Assembly: GCA_019136395.1 (NCBI GenBank)
Contig: JAGVUH010000473.1
Coordinates: 1-14,302, forward strand
DNA from: Gammaproteobacteria bacterium
GTDB taxonomy: Bacteria; Pseudomonadota; Gammaproteobacteria; Chromatiales; Chromatiaceae
Direction: 5' to 3'
DNA length: 14,302 bases
The translations under genes were made by a program, and so were the position numbers. The notes below the pieces were generated by a model that saw nothing but the letters and a program-made list of their open reading frames with translations, was not told the origin of the DNA and did not search any database. This document shows positions 1 to 7,063 of this stretch, one piece after another (positions within the stretch are counted from its first letter, which is position 1; each line of letters opens with the position of its first letter).

Positions 1-1136
1 CCAATGATCAGGGCTGGTTCGAGAAGGGTCAGTAAGCGCTTGACGCTAGACTGGGTTTCCTTGTCATAAATACTGGCCACCTTGGCCAGCATGGTATCCA
101 AGGCACCGGACTCCTCACCAACCCGGATCATCTGCAGGGCCATTTGCGGCAGGATCTCACGCTGCGTGAAGGGCTGGGCCAAACCGCGACCATGCTTGAG
201 ATCTTCACCGGCCTCAGTCATCAGTTCCACGAGCTTGCGGTTGTTTACCACCTCCTTGGCCAGGTTCAGGGCACTGAGCAGGGTCAGGCCATTCTTTAGC
301 AGGGTGGCGAGGGTATGACAGAAGCGGGCCGTTTCCAACTTCCAGATCAAATCGCCAAAGAGGGGCAAACGCAGCACGCGGCTGTCGAAACGGTCGCGCA
401 CCTCGGGCTTGGCCAAAGCCTTCTCGATCAGAACGGCGATGATTGTGATCAGGACCAGCAGCGCCCACCAAAAATCGCGGAAGAAATCCCCCACTCCCAT
501 GACGATCCGGGTCGGCAAGGGGAGGGCGGCACCCATGTCCTGGAAGAGAACGGCAAACTGCGGCACCACGAACACCAGCAACAGGATTACCGACAAACCG
601 GCAACGACCAACAGGATCAAGGGATAGACCAGCGCGGAGATAACCGTATCCCGGAGATCGGCGGTCTTCTCCAAATACTCCGCCAAGCGTCCCAGCACCG
701 CGTCCAGGGCGCCACTGGATTCCCCCGCCCGCACCATGTTGATATAAAGACGCGGAAATTGCCCGCCCTGTTGCTCGAGGGCGGCGGAAAAGGTCGCGCC
801 GCCTCGGACCCGGTTCTGCAGGTCCCCCAAGACCCGGATGATACGTTCCTGGTCGCCCAATTCGATCAAAATTTGCAGGGAACGATCCAGGGTCAAGCCC
901 GCCTCCAACAGGGTCGAGAGTTCCCGGGTAAGGCCACCGATCTCCTTGGCGGTCAGATTCTGACGCCGGCGTTGAGAAAACAGTTGGTCGCGTACCCCGC
1001 CAGCGCGGCGGGTTGAGAGGGGGATCAAACCCTCCTGTTGGAGCTGGCGGATGACCGCCGCCTCATCCGCAGCCTCCATTTGCCCTTCCAGCGCTTCGCC
1101 GTCCATGCGCACGGCCTTGTAGAAGAAACTGGCCAT
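1..1136 (-). CDS. gspF: Type II secretion inner-membrane platform protein GspF (3' end cut by window edge)
   Basis: This gene encodes the polytopic inner-membrane platform protein of a type II secretion system, the partner of the GspE ATPase. Translating the minus strand from the ATG at 1136 gives 378 codons with no stop before base 1. The N-terminus (MASFFYKAV, then EGQMEAADEAAVIRQLQQEG and GLIPL) is the cytoplasmic start typical of GspF rather than PilC. Two GspF domains are visible: residues about 65-190, with LTRELSTLLEAGLTL and RAGESSGALD, and about 265-378, with RFCHTLATLLKNGLTLL and RVGEESGALDTM. Hydrophobic segments at about 168-195 and 222-242 separate them. The last transmembrane helix is missing only because the window ends. 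It lies 207 bp downstream of gspE on the same strand. An AGGA sits 12 nt before the ATG, a rather long spacing. A PilC homologue is the main alternative. Confidence 0.9.
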   Translation of the reverse strand, partial: MASFFYKAVRMDGEALEGQMEAADEAAVIRQLQQEGLIPLSTRRAGGVRDQLFSQRRRQNLTAKEIGGLTRELSTLLEAGLTLDRSLQILIELGDQERIIRVLGDLQNRVRGGATFSAALEQQGGQFPRLYINMVRAGESSGALDAVLGRLAEYLEKTADLRDTVISALVYPLILLVVAGLSVILLLVFVVPQFAVLFQDMGAALPLPTRIVMGVGDFFRDFWWALLVLITIIAVLIEKALAKPEVRDRFDSRVLRLPLFGDLIWKLETARFCHTLATLLKNGLTLLSALNLAKEVVNNRKLVELMTEAGEDLKHGRGLAQPFTQREILPQMALQMIRVGEESGALDTMLAKVASIYDKETQSSVKRLLTLLEPALII

Positions 1137-1162
1137 AAGAGTTAGGTATCCTGGCAAAACAA

Positions 1163-1199
1163 ACGGGTACAGGGCAGACGGGTACAGGGCAGACGGGTA
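1163..1199. repeat. 15-bp tandem repeat, 2.5 copies, between gspE and gspF
   Basis: The unit ACGGGTACAGGGCAG occurs perfectly at 1163-1177 and 1178-1192, followed by a partial copy ACGGGTA at 1193-1199. It lies in the 207-bp gap between the gspE stop and the gspF start, just upstream of gspF. The same gap holds a 10-bp direct repeat TTCACGCTAA at 1275-1284 and 1338-1347, the second copy overlapping the gspE stop codon. I see no gene, terminator or clear promoter in this gap. Confidence 0.9.
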
Positions 1200-1343
1200 A
1201 GGGACGGAACGGGATGCCTTACTTGGGTTCCTCCGGTCAGGCAGGTGAGGAAAATCTCAGGAGAACTTGGCAGGTTCACGCTAACTGGCATGAGGCGGCA
1301 GGCCACCCCCCTGATACTGAACCACGTCCCCGGGACTTTCACG

Positions 1344-3446
1344 CTAATGTTCCTCGGCCACGCGCAGGACCTCTTCCAGCGTTGTACGCCCATCCAGACA
1401 TTTCCGCAGGCCGTCCTGATACATGGTGTCCATGCCTTCCTCGATGGCGATGCGGAGAATTTCGGTGGCGGTGGCATGGTCCAGTACCGCCCGGCGAATG
1501 GCATCCGACATGCGCAACACCTCGGTGATGACCAGACGACCATGATAGCCAGTCGTGTTACAGCGCTCGCAGCCGGGTGCCCGATAGAGTTGGGTGGCGT
1601 CCAAGTCCCCCCCCAGGGCCTTGCGAATCTTGGCGCTGACCTCGGGCAGGGGTTGATAGGGCTCCCGGCACGCTGGGCAGAGGCGCCGCACCAGGCGCTG
1701 GGCGAGGATGCCGTTGATGGTGGAGGTCAGCAGGTAATCTTCCACGCCCATGTCGAGCAGGCGGGTGACGCCACTGGCAGCGTCGTTGGTGTGGAGGGTC
1801 GAGAGGACTAGGTGACCGGTCAGGGCGGACTGAACAGCGATGCTGGCCGTCTCCAGGTCGCGCATCTCACCCACCATGATGATATCCGGGTCCTGACGCA
1901 CGATAGACCTCAGAGCCCCGGAAAAGGTCATGCCAATCGCCGGCTTGACCTGGATCTGGTTGATGCCGGGGATCTGGTACTCCACCGGATCCTCGACAGT
2001 GATGATCTTGCGCTCCTGGGTATTGAGCCGACTGAGGATGGTATAGAGGGTGGTGCTTTTACCGCTACCCGTCGGGCCGGTGACCAGGAGGATGCCGTAG
2101 GGAATCTCCATGATGACGTCGAGGCGCGCCCTCGGTCCGCCGTCGAAGCCCAGGGCATCCAGATCGAAACGCACGCTCTCCTTGTCCAGCAGGCGCATGA
2201 CCACGCTCTCGCCAAACATGGTCGGCACGGTGGAGACGCGTAGGTCCAGCTCCTTACCCTGCACCCGCAGGGGGATGCGACCGTCCTGAGGCAGACGGCG
2301 CTCGGCGATATTGAGCTTGGCCATGATCTTGACGCGCGAGATGATGGCCGCGGTGGAGCGAACCGGGGGGGAGGGCACCTCGTGGAGGATGCCGTCCACC
2401 CGGTAACGGACCTTCAGCTCGTCGGCAAAGGGCTCGATGTGGATGTCGGAGGCGCGGGACTCCACGGCCTTTTGAATCAGTTGATTGACCAGGCGGATGA
2501 CCGGCGCCTCGCTGGCCAGGTCCTTGAGATGTTCGATATCGTCCTCGGAGACCTCGCCCAGATCGGCGGTGAGATCATCGCCCTTATCCCCCGCCTTCGG
2601 CGCGCTCAACCGCTCCAGGGCCGTCTCGATCTCGGTCGGCAGCCCCACCCGCTGAAGCAACGGCTTGCCAGCAGCCAAGGCGACCACCTCGACGACGAAC
2701 CGGTCGGTGGGATCGGCGAAGGCCACCTCCATTTGCCCCTCGTCTTCCCGCAGCGGGAGGACCTTACTATCCTTGAGGAAGCGCGGACTCAAGGTCTCGC
2801 TGGCCACGAACTCGCTGGGAAAGGCTTCCGGTTCCACCACCTCCAGTTCCAGCACCTCCGCCATGGCCTCGGCCATGTCGCGCTCCGAGACCAGACCAAG
2901 CCGAACCAGCATGCGGATCAGGGAATCGCTCCCCTCCTCCGCCAGGCGCCGGGCACGCTGGAGATCGTTGTGGTTCAAGCGGCCGCTGTCCTGAAGGTGA
3001 GCGATCACCCGGTCGGCGGCCGTCGGCAGGGGAGGAGGGACTGGGCCCGTGGTTGACACCGCCGCCCCATCCACTTCATCCACTGACTGCCCATCGGGCG
3101 CGACAGCCTCCTGGACCGCTACCGAGCCAGCCGGGGTAGCCACCTGTAGGGGAGCGCTGCCCATGCCCATGCAAATGCCCTCAGGCGACCCATGATTGCC
3201 GCCGCGTGGGACCTCATCCCCGATCAGCCCTTCACTCAGCAACTCGGGGGAGCCTCGCACTGGAGATTCCTGGTTCAGGAGGGGTTCTGGCTCATCCCGC
3301 TCAGGTGGTAGCGCATCTTGTCCTTGCGAGGGGCCTTGGGGCTCACCCTTTTGCACCGCGTCCCCGACGTAGGTTCTACCCGCGCTACCGGTTGGCCGCC
3401 AGGGGGTAAGCTTACGGAGCGTGGTGAGAAGGGAAAGCCCAGACAT
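1344..3446 (-). CDS. gspE: Type II secretion system ATPase GspE
   Basis: This is the 700-residue cytoplasmic hexameric ATPase that powers pseudopilus assembly in type II secretion. Residues about 145-280 match the GspE/MshE N-terminal domain. The ATPase core follows: Walker A GPTGSGKST at 457-465, Walker B region DIIMVGEMRD at 521-530, and LSTLHTNDAASGVTRLLDMG at about 548-567. The tetracysteine zinc motif is present (C590-x2-C593 and C626-x2-C629). The C-terminus EEVLRVAEEH is typical of GspE. The first ~140 residues are a low-complexity, Pro/Gly/Glu-rich extension not expected in the family. The ATG at 3446 has GGAG 10 nt upstream; a downstream in-frame Met (about residue 93) is possible but would still leave about 50 unstructured residues. 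gspF follows. A PilB or MshE homologue is less likely given the GspF-type neighbour. Confidence 0.93.
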   Translation of the reverse strand: MSGLSLLTTLRKLTPWRPTGSAGRTYVGDAVQKGEPQGPSQGQDALPPERDEPEPLLNQESPVRGSPELLSEGLIGDEVPRGGNHGSPEGICMGMGSAPLQVATPAGSVAVQEAVAPDGQSVDEVDGAAVSTTGPVPPPLPTAADRVIAHLQDSGRLNHNDLQRARRLAEEGSDSLIRMLVRLGLVSERDMAEAMAEVLELEVVEPEAFPSEFVASETLSPRFLKDSKVLPLREDEGQMEVAFADPTDRFVVEVVALAAGKPLLQRVGLPTEIETALERLSAPKAGDKGDDLTADLGEVSEDDIEHLKDLASEAPVIRLVNQLIQKAVESRASDIHIEPFADELKVRYRVDGILHEVPSPPVRSTAAIISRVKIMAKLNIAERRLPQDGRIPLRVQGKELDLRVSTVPTMFGESVVMRLLDKESVRFDLDALGFDGGPRARLDVIMEIPYGILLVTGPTGSGKSTTLYTILSRLNTQERKIITVEDPVEYQIPGINQIQVKPAIGMTFSGALRSIVRQDPDIIMVGEMRDLETASIAVQSALTGHLVLSTLHTNDAASGVTRLLDMGVEDYLLTSTINGILAQRLVRRLCPACREPYQPLPEVSAKIRKALGGDLDATQLYRAPGCERCNTTGYHGRLVITEVLRMSDAIRRAVLDHATATEILRIAIEEGMDTMYQDGLRKCLDGRTTLEEVLRVAEEH

Positions 3447-3467
3447 GATCGAAAATCTCCGACGGCG

Positions 3468-3599
3468 CTAAGCCCTGATGGCCTGAGAAGTGGATGAGGC
3501 CAGTTGCCACAGGATAGAGCCTAAGCTCCCCGCACCGCCAGTGACAACCGTTGCGTCAAGGCCAAGATGCCCGCCTTCCCGCCTATGCCCGTGGTTCAT
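3468..3599 (-). pseudogene. 43-codon ORF, possible 5' stump of an NAD-dependent epimerase/dehydratase gene
   Basis: A 43-codon ORF starts with an ATG that overlaps the stop of the upstream transferase gene as ATGA. It has AAGGAG 11 nt ahead, inside that gene's last codons. Residues 18-33 read VVTGGAGSLGSILWQL, which fits the glycine-rich nucleotide-binding turn at the start of extended short-chain dehydrogenase/epimerase proteins (TGGAGxxGS). It stops at 3468, only 21 bp before the gspE start, so no enzyme can be made. Sugar epimerase genes commonly neighbour WbpL/WecA-type transferase genes, which supports the reading as a remnant. The alternative is a chance ORF: the match is a single short motif and the 17 residues before it are longer than usual for this family. 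Confidence 0.35.
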
Positions 3600-4654
3600 G
3601 AATTGCGCCGCTCCTTCTGCGATTGGGCCAGCCGTTCCGCCAGTCGGACACGATAAGCGATCGCCGCGTAAATGGCCCCCCAGGCGGCAATTAGCAGCCA
3701 CTGATCAGCGGTGGGCAAACTAGGGGCAAGGACGGCGCAGACGGCGCAGGCAGCCATCAAGATCCAGGACCGGATCATGACGCGCTGCTGGCTCCAGCCC
3801 GCCAGGACCAGGCGCTGATAATGATGGGACCGATGGGCCTCCCAGAGGCGTTCGCCCCTTAAGGCGCGGCGGATCAGGGTGGCGGTGGCATCCAGGATAA
3901 AGGGGGAGAAGGCCAGACCAGCGACCCAGAGCGGAAAGAGCCCCCGGGCGTCCCCTAGCAGTGCGAGCCCCACCGCCAGCAAGCCCAGGCTGGTAGAGCC
4001 CAGATCACCAAGAAACAGCCGCGCCGGAGGGAAATTGGCGGTCAAGAAGCCTGCCGCGGCCGCGGCGATGGTGGCGCAGGCCAGGCCAAAGTCCGCATCA
4101 CCCCCTCGCCAGCCCAGAATGGCCAAGGCGCCAAAGCCGAACACCGCCATGCCACCGGCCAGGCCGTCCATGCCGTCCATAAAGTTGTAGAGATTGGTCA
4201 TCCAGACCACCAGCAGCAGCGTCAAGGGTAGGGCGAGCATCGGTTCCAGCGCCAGGGTCAGACCGGGCAAGTCCAGGCGCGCCCAGCCCAGTCCCCCGGC
4301 GAACAGCAGGACGCCGGCCGTGATATGCGCCACCAGCCGATAGCGCGGCCGCACCTCGCCCTGGTCATCGAGCAGGGAAACCACCGCTACCGGCAGCAGG
4401 GCGGCCAGGACCCAGGACAAGCCCCCGGTTACGGCACCCGTGCCTGGCTCCACCGCTGCCGCGGGCCAGGTTCCCAGCGCCATGACGAGGGCCAGCACGA
4501 CCAGGAGCCCGAGAAGCAGGGCCAGGCCACCGGTGCGAGGGATGGCTCCGACATGCAGGGACCGGGCGTTTGGCCGGTCCAGCATGGTGCCCAACCAGCC
4601 GGGATAGCGCGCCAGCAACTGACTGGCCAGCGCCGTGATGGCGAAAGCCAGCAC
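3596..4654 (-). CDS. WecA/WbpL-family polyprenyl-phosphate sugar-1-phosphate transferase
   Basis: This is a multi-pass inner-membrane enzyme that transfers a sugar-1-phosphate (usually GlcNAc-1-P or a related amino sugar) from a UDP-sugar to undecaprenyl phosphate. It would start an O-antigen or other cell-surface glycan. It is 352 residues from the GTG at 4654. Family motifs are SLLDDQGEVRPRYRL at about 93-107 (Asp pair), NLYNFMDGMDGLAGG at 154-168 (catalytic Asp region), FLGDLGSTSLG at 214-224, and HRSHHYQRL at 274-282. Many hydrophobic segments run between them. The GTG start truncates the first helix and lacks a ribosome binding site. An in-frame CTG at 4684 has GAGG 5 nt upstream, restores the helix, and overlaps the preceding gene's TGA as CTGA. 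The exact sugar substrate cannot be told. Confidence 0.88.
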   Translation of the reverse strand: MLAFAITALASQLLARYPGWLGTMLDRPNARSLHVGAIPRTGGLALLLGLLVVLALVMALGTWPAAAVEPGTGAVTGGLSWVLAALLPVAVVSLLDDQGEVRPRYRLVAHITAGVLLFAGGLGWARLDLPGLTLALEPMLALPLTLLLVVWMTNLYNFMDGMDGLAGGMAVFGFGALAILGWRGGDADFGLACATIAAAAAGFLTANFPPARLFLGDLGSTSLGLLAVGLALLGDARGLFPLWVAGLAFSPFILDATATLIRRALRGERLWEAHRSHHYQRLVLAGWSQQRVMIRSWILMAACAVCAVLAPSLPTADQWLLIAAWGAIYAAIAYRVRLAERLAQSQKERRNS

Positions 4655-4680
4655 GGGCGGGATCAGCAGGCTGGGGGTGA

Positions 4681-5152
4681 TCAGAGTTCCCTCACCAAGG
4701 CCAGCTCGACCTCGTCCCGTTTGGCCTTACCCTCCAGGCACTCAATAAGCTGCAAGGCGAAGTCCATGGCGGTACCTGGCCCACGGGAGGTGATGATCCG
4801 GCCATCCACCACCCGCATTGGCCAGCACCCGGGGAGCGGCGCAGATGGCGGCGATAAAGCGATCCTCCGCCTGGTGGCGCGACAGAAGTTGATGGATCCG
4901 GGGATCCCTGTCCAGGTTGGTCGAGCCCGGGAGCCCGCCGGGGAGGATGATCATGTCGAAATCGTCGTCCATGACCTGGTCCAGCGGCTGATCGGGCATC
5001 ACACGCGTGCCATGGCTGGCCTGAATGACGCCAGCCTCAAGCCCGGCGGTGATGACCTCGATACCGGCACGGCGCAGGAGGTCGATCAGGGTGATGGCCT
5101 CAAGCTCCTCGAAGCCAGGGGCCAGGGGGATCAGTACACGGGTCATGGTCAT
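4681..5152 (-). pseudogene. DJ-1/ThiJ/YajL-family gene, frameshifted with an internal deletion
   Basis: The family comprises about 185-195 residue glutamine-amidotransferase-fold proteins implicated in deglycase/chaperone and oxidative stress roles. The 5' part encodes [29 protein letters not shown] and [14 protein letters not shown], with the nucleophile Cys at about 104 and the early Glu. The frame then runs out at 4742 with unrelated residues. The other frame, from about 4817 to the TGA at 4681, encodes the proper family C-terminus: [19 protein letters not shown], then [19 protein letters not shown]. Joined, the two parts give about 158 residues, so roughly 30 codons between them are missing, including the region of the conserved His. 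The loss is not a multiple of three. The start is either the ATG at 5152 (AGGA 8 nt upstream) or 5146 (GAGGA 6 nt upstream). It begins about 10 bp after ctpA. An assembly error is possible but would have to delete about 90 bp. Confidence 0.8.
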
Positions 5153-5162
5153 TCCTCACTTC

Positions 5163-7004
5163 CTAGGGTTGCGGGGACACCCCGGGGGCTGCCGGGTTGG
5201 CACGGGGGGCCGAATAAAGGGTCAGGGCCCGCAGGACATTGAGGGCCTCGTAGAGTTGATAGTCCGTCACCGCGAGAGGCGGCTTTTTGCCCGTGGCAGC
5301 GCCACTGGCATCATCGGCTTCCTGGTCAGCCGCATTGTCTTCCTGACCCTGGCCGTCCTTGGGCGGTGTGTCCGGCAAGGTCGTGCCTGGGCCCTTGGGC
5401 GTCTCAGGCGACTCCTGGCCCTCATCCCGGGGCTCTTCCTTGTCCTCGCCATTGGTCAGGTGACGCGCCAGATCGGCCTCCTTGACGCTTCCCAGGGCGG
5501 GCGGCTCGCTCAGTTCCAGACGGCCGCGCTCCAGGGGGATATCCGGGATGATGCCCTCCGCCTGGATGGAACGACCCGCCGGGGTGTAGTAGAGGGCCGT
5601 GGTCAGCTTCAGGGCGCTGGCGTCGTCGATGGGGATGATGGTCTGGACCGAACCCTTGCCGAAGGTCTGGGAACCCATGATGATGGCCCGCCGGTGGTCC
5701 TGCAAGGCGCCGGCGACGATCTCGGACGCCGAGGCGGAGCCGCCATTGACCAGTATCACCAGGGGGGCGCCGCCGAGCACGTCATCGGGGCCCGCCTTGA
5801 ATTCCAGGGCCGAATCGGCGACCCGCCCCTTGGTATAGACGATCAGTCCCTCGGCGAGGAAGGCGTCGCTGATGGCGACGGCGCTGTTGAGCACGCCGCC
5901 CGGATTGTTGCGCAGATCCAGCACCAGCCCCTTGAGGTCGCCGTCATTCTCGGCCTTGAGACTGGCAAGTGCATCCAGCAGGTCCTCGGTGGTCCGGGAC
6001 TGGAAGTTGGAAATGCGCACGTAGCCGAAACCCGGGGCCAGCAGGCGGCTTTTGACGCTCTGGACGTGGATGACGTCGCGCACCAGTTCCACCTTGAAGG
6101 GCTGATCCGTGCCAGCACGCAGAATGCTCAACTCGATCGGGGTGCCCACCTTACCACGCATGAGCTTGACCGCCTCCTCCAGGCCCATGCCCTTCACCGG
6201 GCGGTTGTCGATCCGCACGATCAGGTCACCCGCCTGCAGCCCGGCCCGTTGGGCGGGGGTGTCGTCGATGGGCGCGATGATCTTGATCAGGCCATCCTCC
6301 AGGCCGACCTCGATCCCCAGCCCACCAAACTCGCCACTGGTGCCGACCTGCAGGTCCTGATATTCCTCCCCGTCCAGGTAGGCGGAGTGGGGATCCAGCC
6401 AGGAGAGCATGCCCCGGATGGCCCCCTTGAGCAGGGCCCGGTCCTCCACGGCATCCACGTAGTCGCTTTTGATGCGGCCAAAGACCTCGGCGAAGGTATA
6501 GAGTTCATCCAGGGGCAGGCCTTCGCTGGCGCTTTCCGCGGCCGCAGCAGGGGCTGCCGGGTCCTGCCGATCTGGCCCCGAGTCGCCGCCCTCGCCAGCG
6601 GGCTGATCCTTCGCCGGTTGCGAATCGGGGGGTGACTGAGCCTCGGACGCCGCTGGGGAAGCCCCTGATTCAGTGCCAGGCCCTGGCATGGGGGGGCTAG
6701 GGATCTGAACCGGCGCCGCGGATGGCTTGTCCCCCTGGATCGAGCTTGGGCTAGCAGATGGCTGCCCCCCCTGATTCGAGCTTGGCGCCGGGGACGGCTG
6801 GCTACCCTCGATCGGGATCGGTGTCATGGGCGCCGCCTGCTCCGCCGACAGGCGCAGTGCCGGGCTGGCCGCGTCGACCTCGCCGTTCATTCGGAAGTCC
6901 TCGGCCCAACCGAGACCCGGGAGGGCCAGCGCCAAGGTCAGGCCCAGGCCCATTCCTTTCCAAACCGATAAAGAAGCAGATGCGCTTTCCAGCCCGTGAT
7001 TCAT
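5163..7004 (-). CDS. ctpA: Periplasmic C-terminal processing protease, S41A family
   Basis: This serine protease trims or degrades envelope proteins from their C-terminal tails. It is 613 residues. Residues 1-34 form a signal peptide (positive start, hydrophobic core about 17-33, ending near GWAED). A Pro/Ser/Gln-rich linker spans about 40-160. Residues 163-220 hold the S41 N-terminal helices (LYTFAEVFGRIKSDYVD, SWLDPHSAYLDGEEY). A PDZ domain covers about 222-302 (GEFGGLGIEVG). The catalytic domain follows, with DLRNNPGG at 363-370, Ser425 in GSASASEIVAGAL and Lys450 in FGKGSVQT. The 25-residue Ser-Lys spacing matches the Prc/CtpA dyad. The acidic tail from about 505 is unusually long. It sits 59 bp after envC, the usual pairing. 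The ATG at 7004 has CGGA 7 nt upstream. Confidence 0.93.
   Translation of the reverse strand: MNHGLESASASLSVWKGMGLGLTLALALPGLGWAEDFRMNGEVDAASPALRLSAEQAAPMTPIPIEGSQPSPAPSSNQGGQPSASPSSIQGDKPSAAPVQIPSPPMPGPGTESGASPAASEAQSPPDSQPAKDQPAGEGGDSGPDRQDPAAPAAAAESASEGLPLDELYTFAEVFGRIKSDYVDAVEDRALLKGAIRGMLSWLDPHSAYLDGEEYQDLQVGTSGEFGGLGIEVGLEDGLIKIIAPIDDTPAQRAGLQAGDLIVRIDNRPVKGMGLEEAVKLMRGKVGTPIELSILRAGTDQPFKVELVRDVIHVQSVKSRLLAPGFGYVRISNFQSRTTEDLLDALASLKAENDGDLKGLVLDLRNNPGGVLNSAVAISDAFLAEGLIVYTKGRVADSALEFKAGPDDVLGGAPLVILVNGGSASASEIVAGALQDHRRAIIMGSQTFGKGSVQTIIPIDDASALKLTTALYYTPAGRSIQAEGIIPDIPLERGRLELSEPPALGSVKEADLARHLTNGEDKEEPRDEGQESPETPKGPGTTLPDTPPKDGQGQEDNAADQEADDASGAATGKKPPLAVTDYQLYEALNVLRALTLYSAPRANPAAPGVSPQP
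6721..6816. repeat. 36-bp in-frame tandem repeat in the ctpA linker
   Basis: Imperfect copies begin at 6721, 6757 and 6793 (the third partial), each opening with GATGGC or GACGGC and sharing the CGAGCTTGG core in the first two. The period is 36 bp, or 12 codons. It encodes repeats of the type G-x-[QK]-P-S-x-x-P-S-S-x-Q at about residues 67-97 of the protease, in the disordered linker after the signal peptide. The reading frame is kept, so copy-number change would alter only linker length. Confidence 0.85.
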
Positions 7005-7063
7005 GCTGTGTTCCGAGTATGGGTTGCTCTGGCGAAATTATGCGCTCAATCCGGTGGCTTGGT

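Noticed and set aside
315..1016. Plus-strand ORF of 233 codons opposite gspF
   Set aside because: Antisense shadow of gspF. The minus-strand frame encodes an uninterrupted GspF protein with family motifs; the plus-strand product is Gln/Asp-rich and unrelated to any family.
5025..6635. Plus-strand ORF of 536 codons opposite ctpA
   Set aside because: Long but antisense to a clearly real S41 protease with intact catalytic residues; long antisense frames are common in GC-rich DNA.
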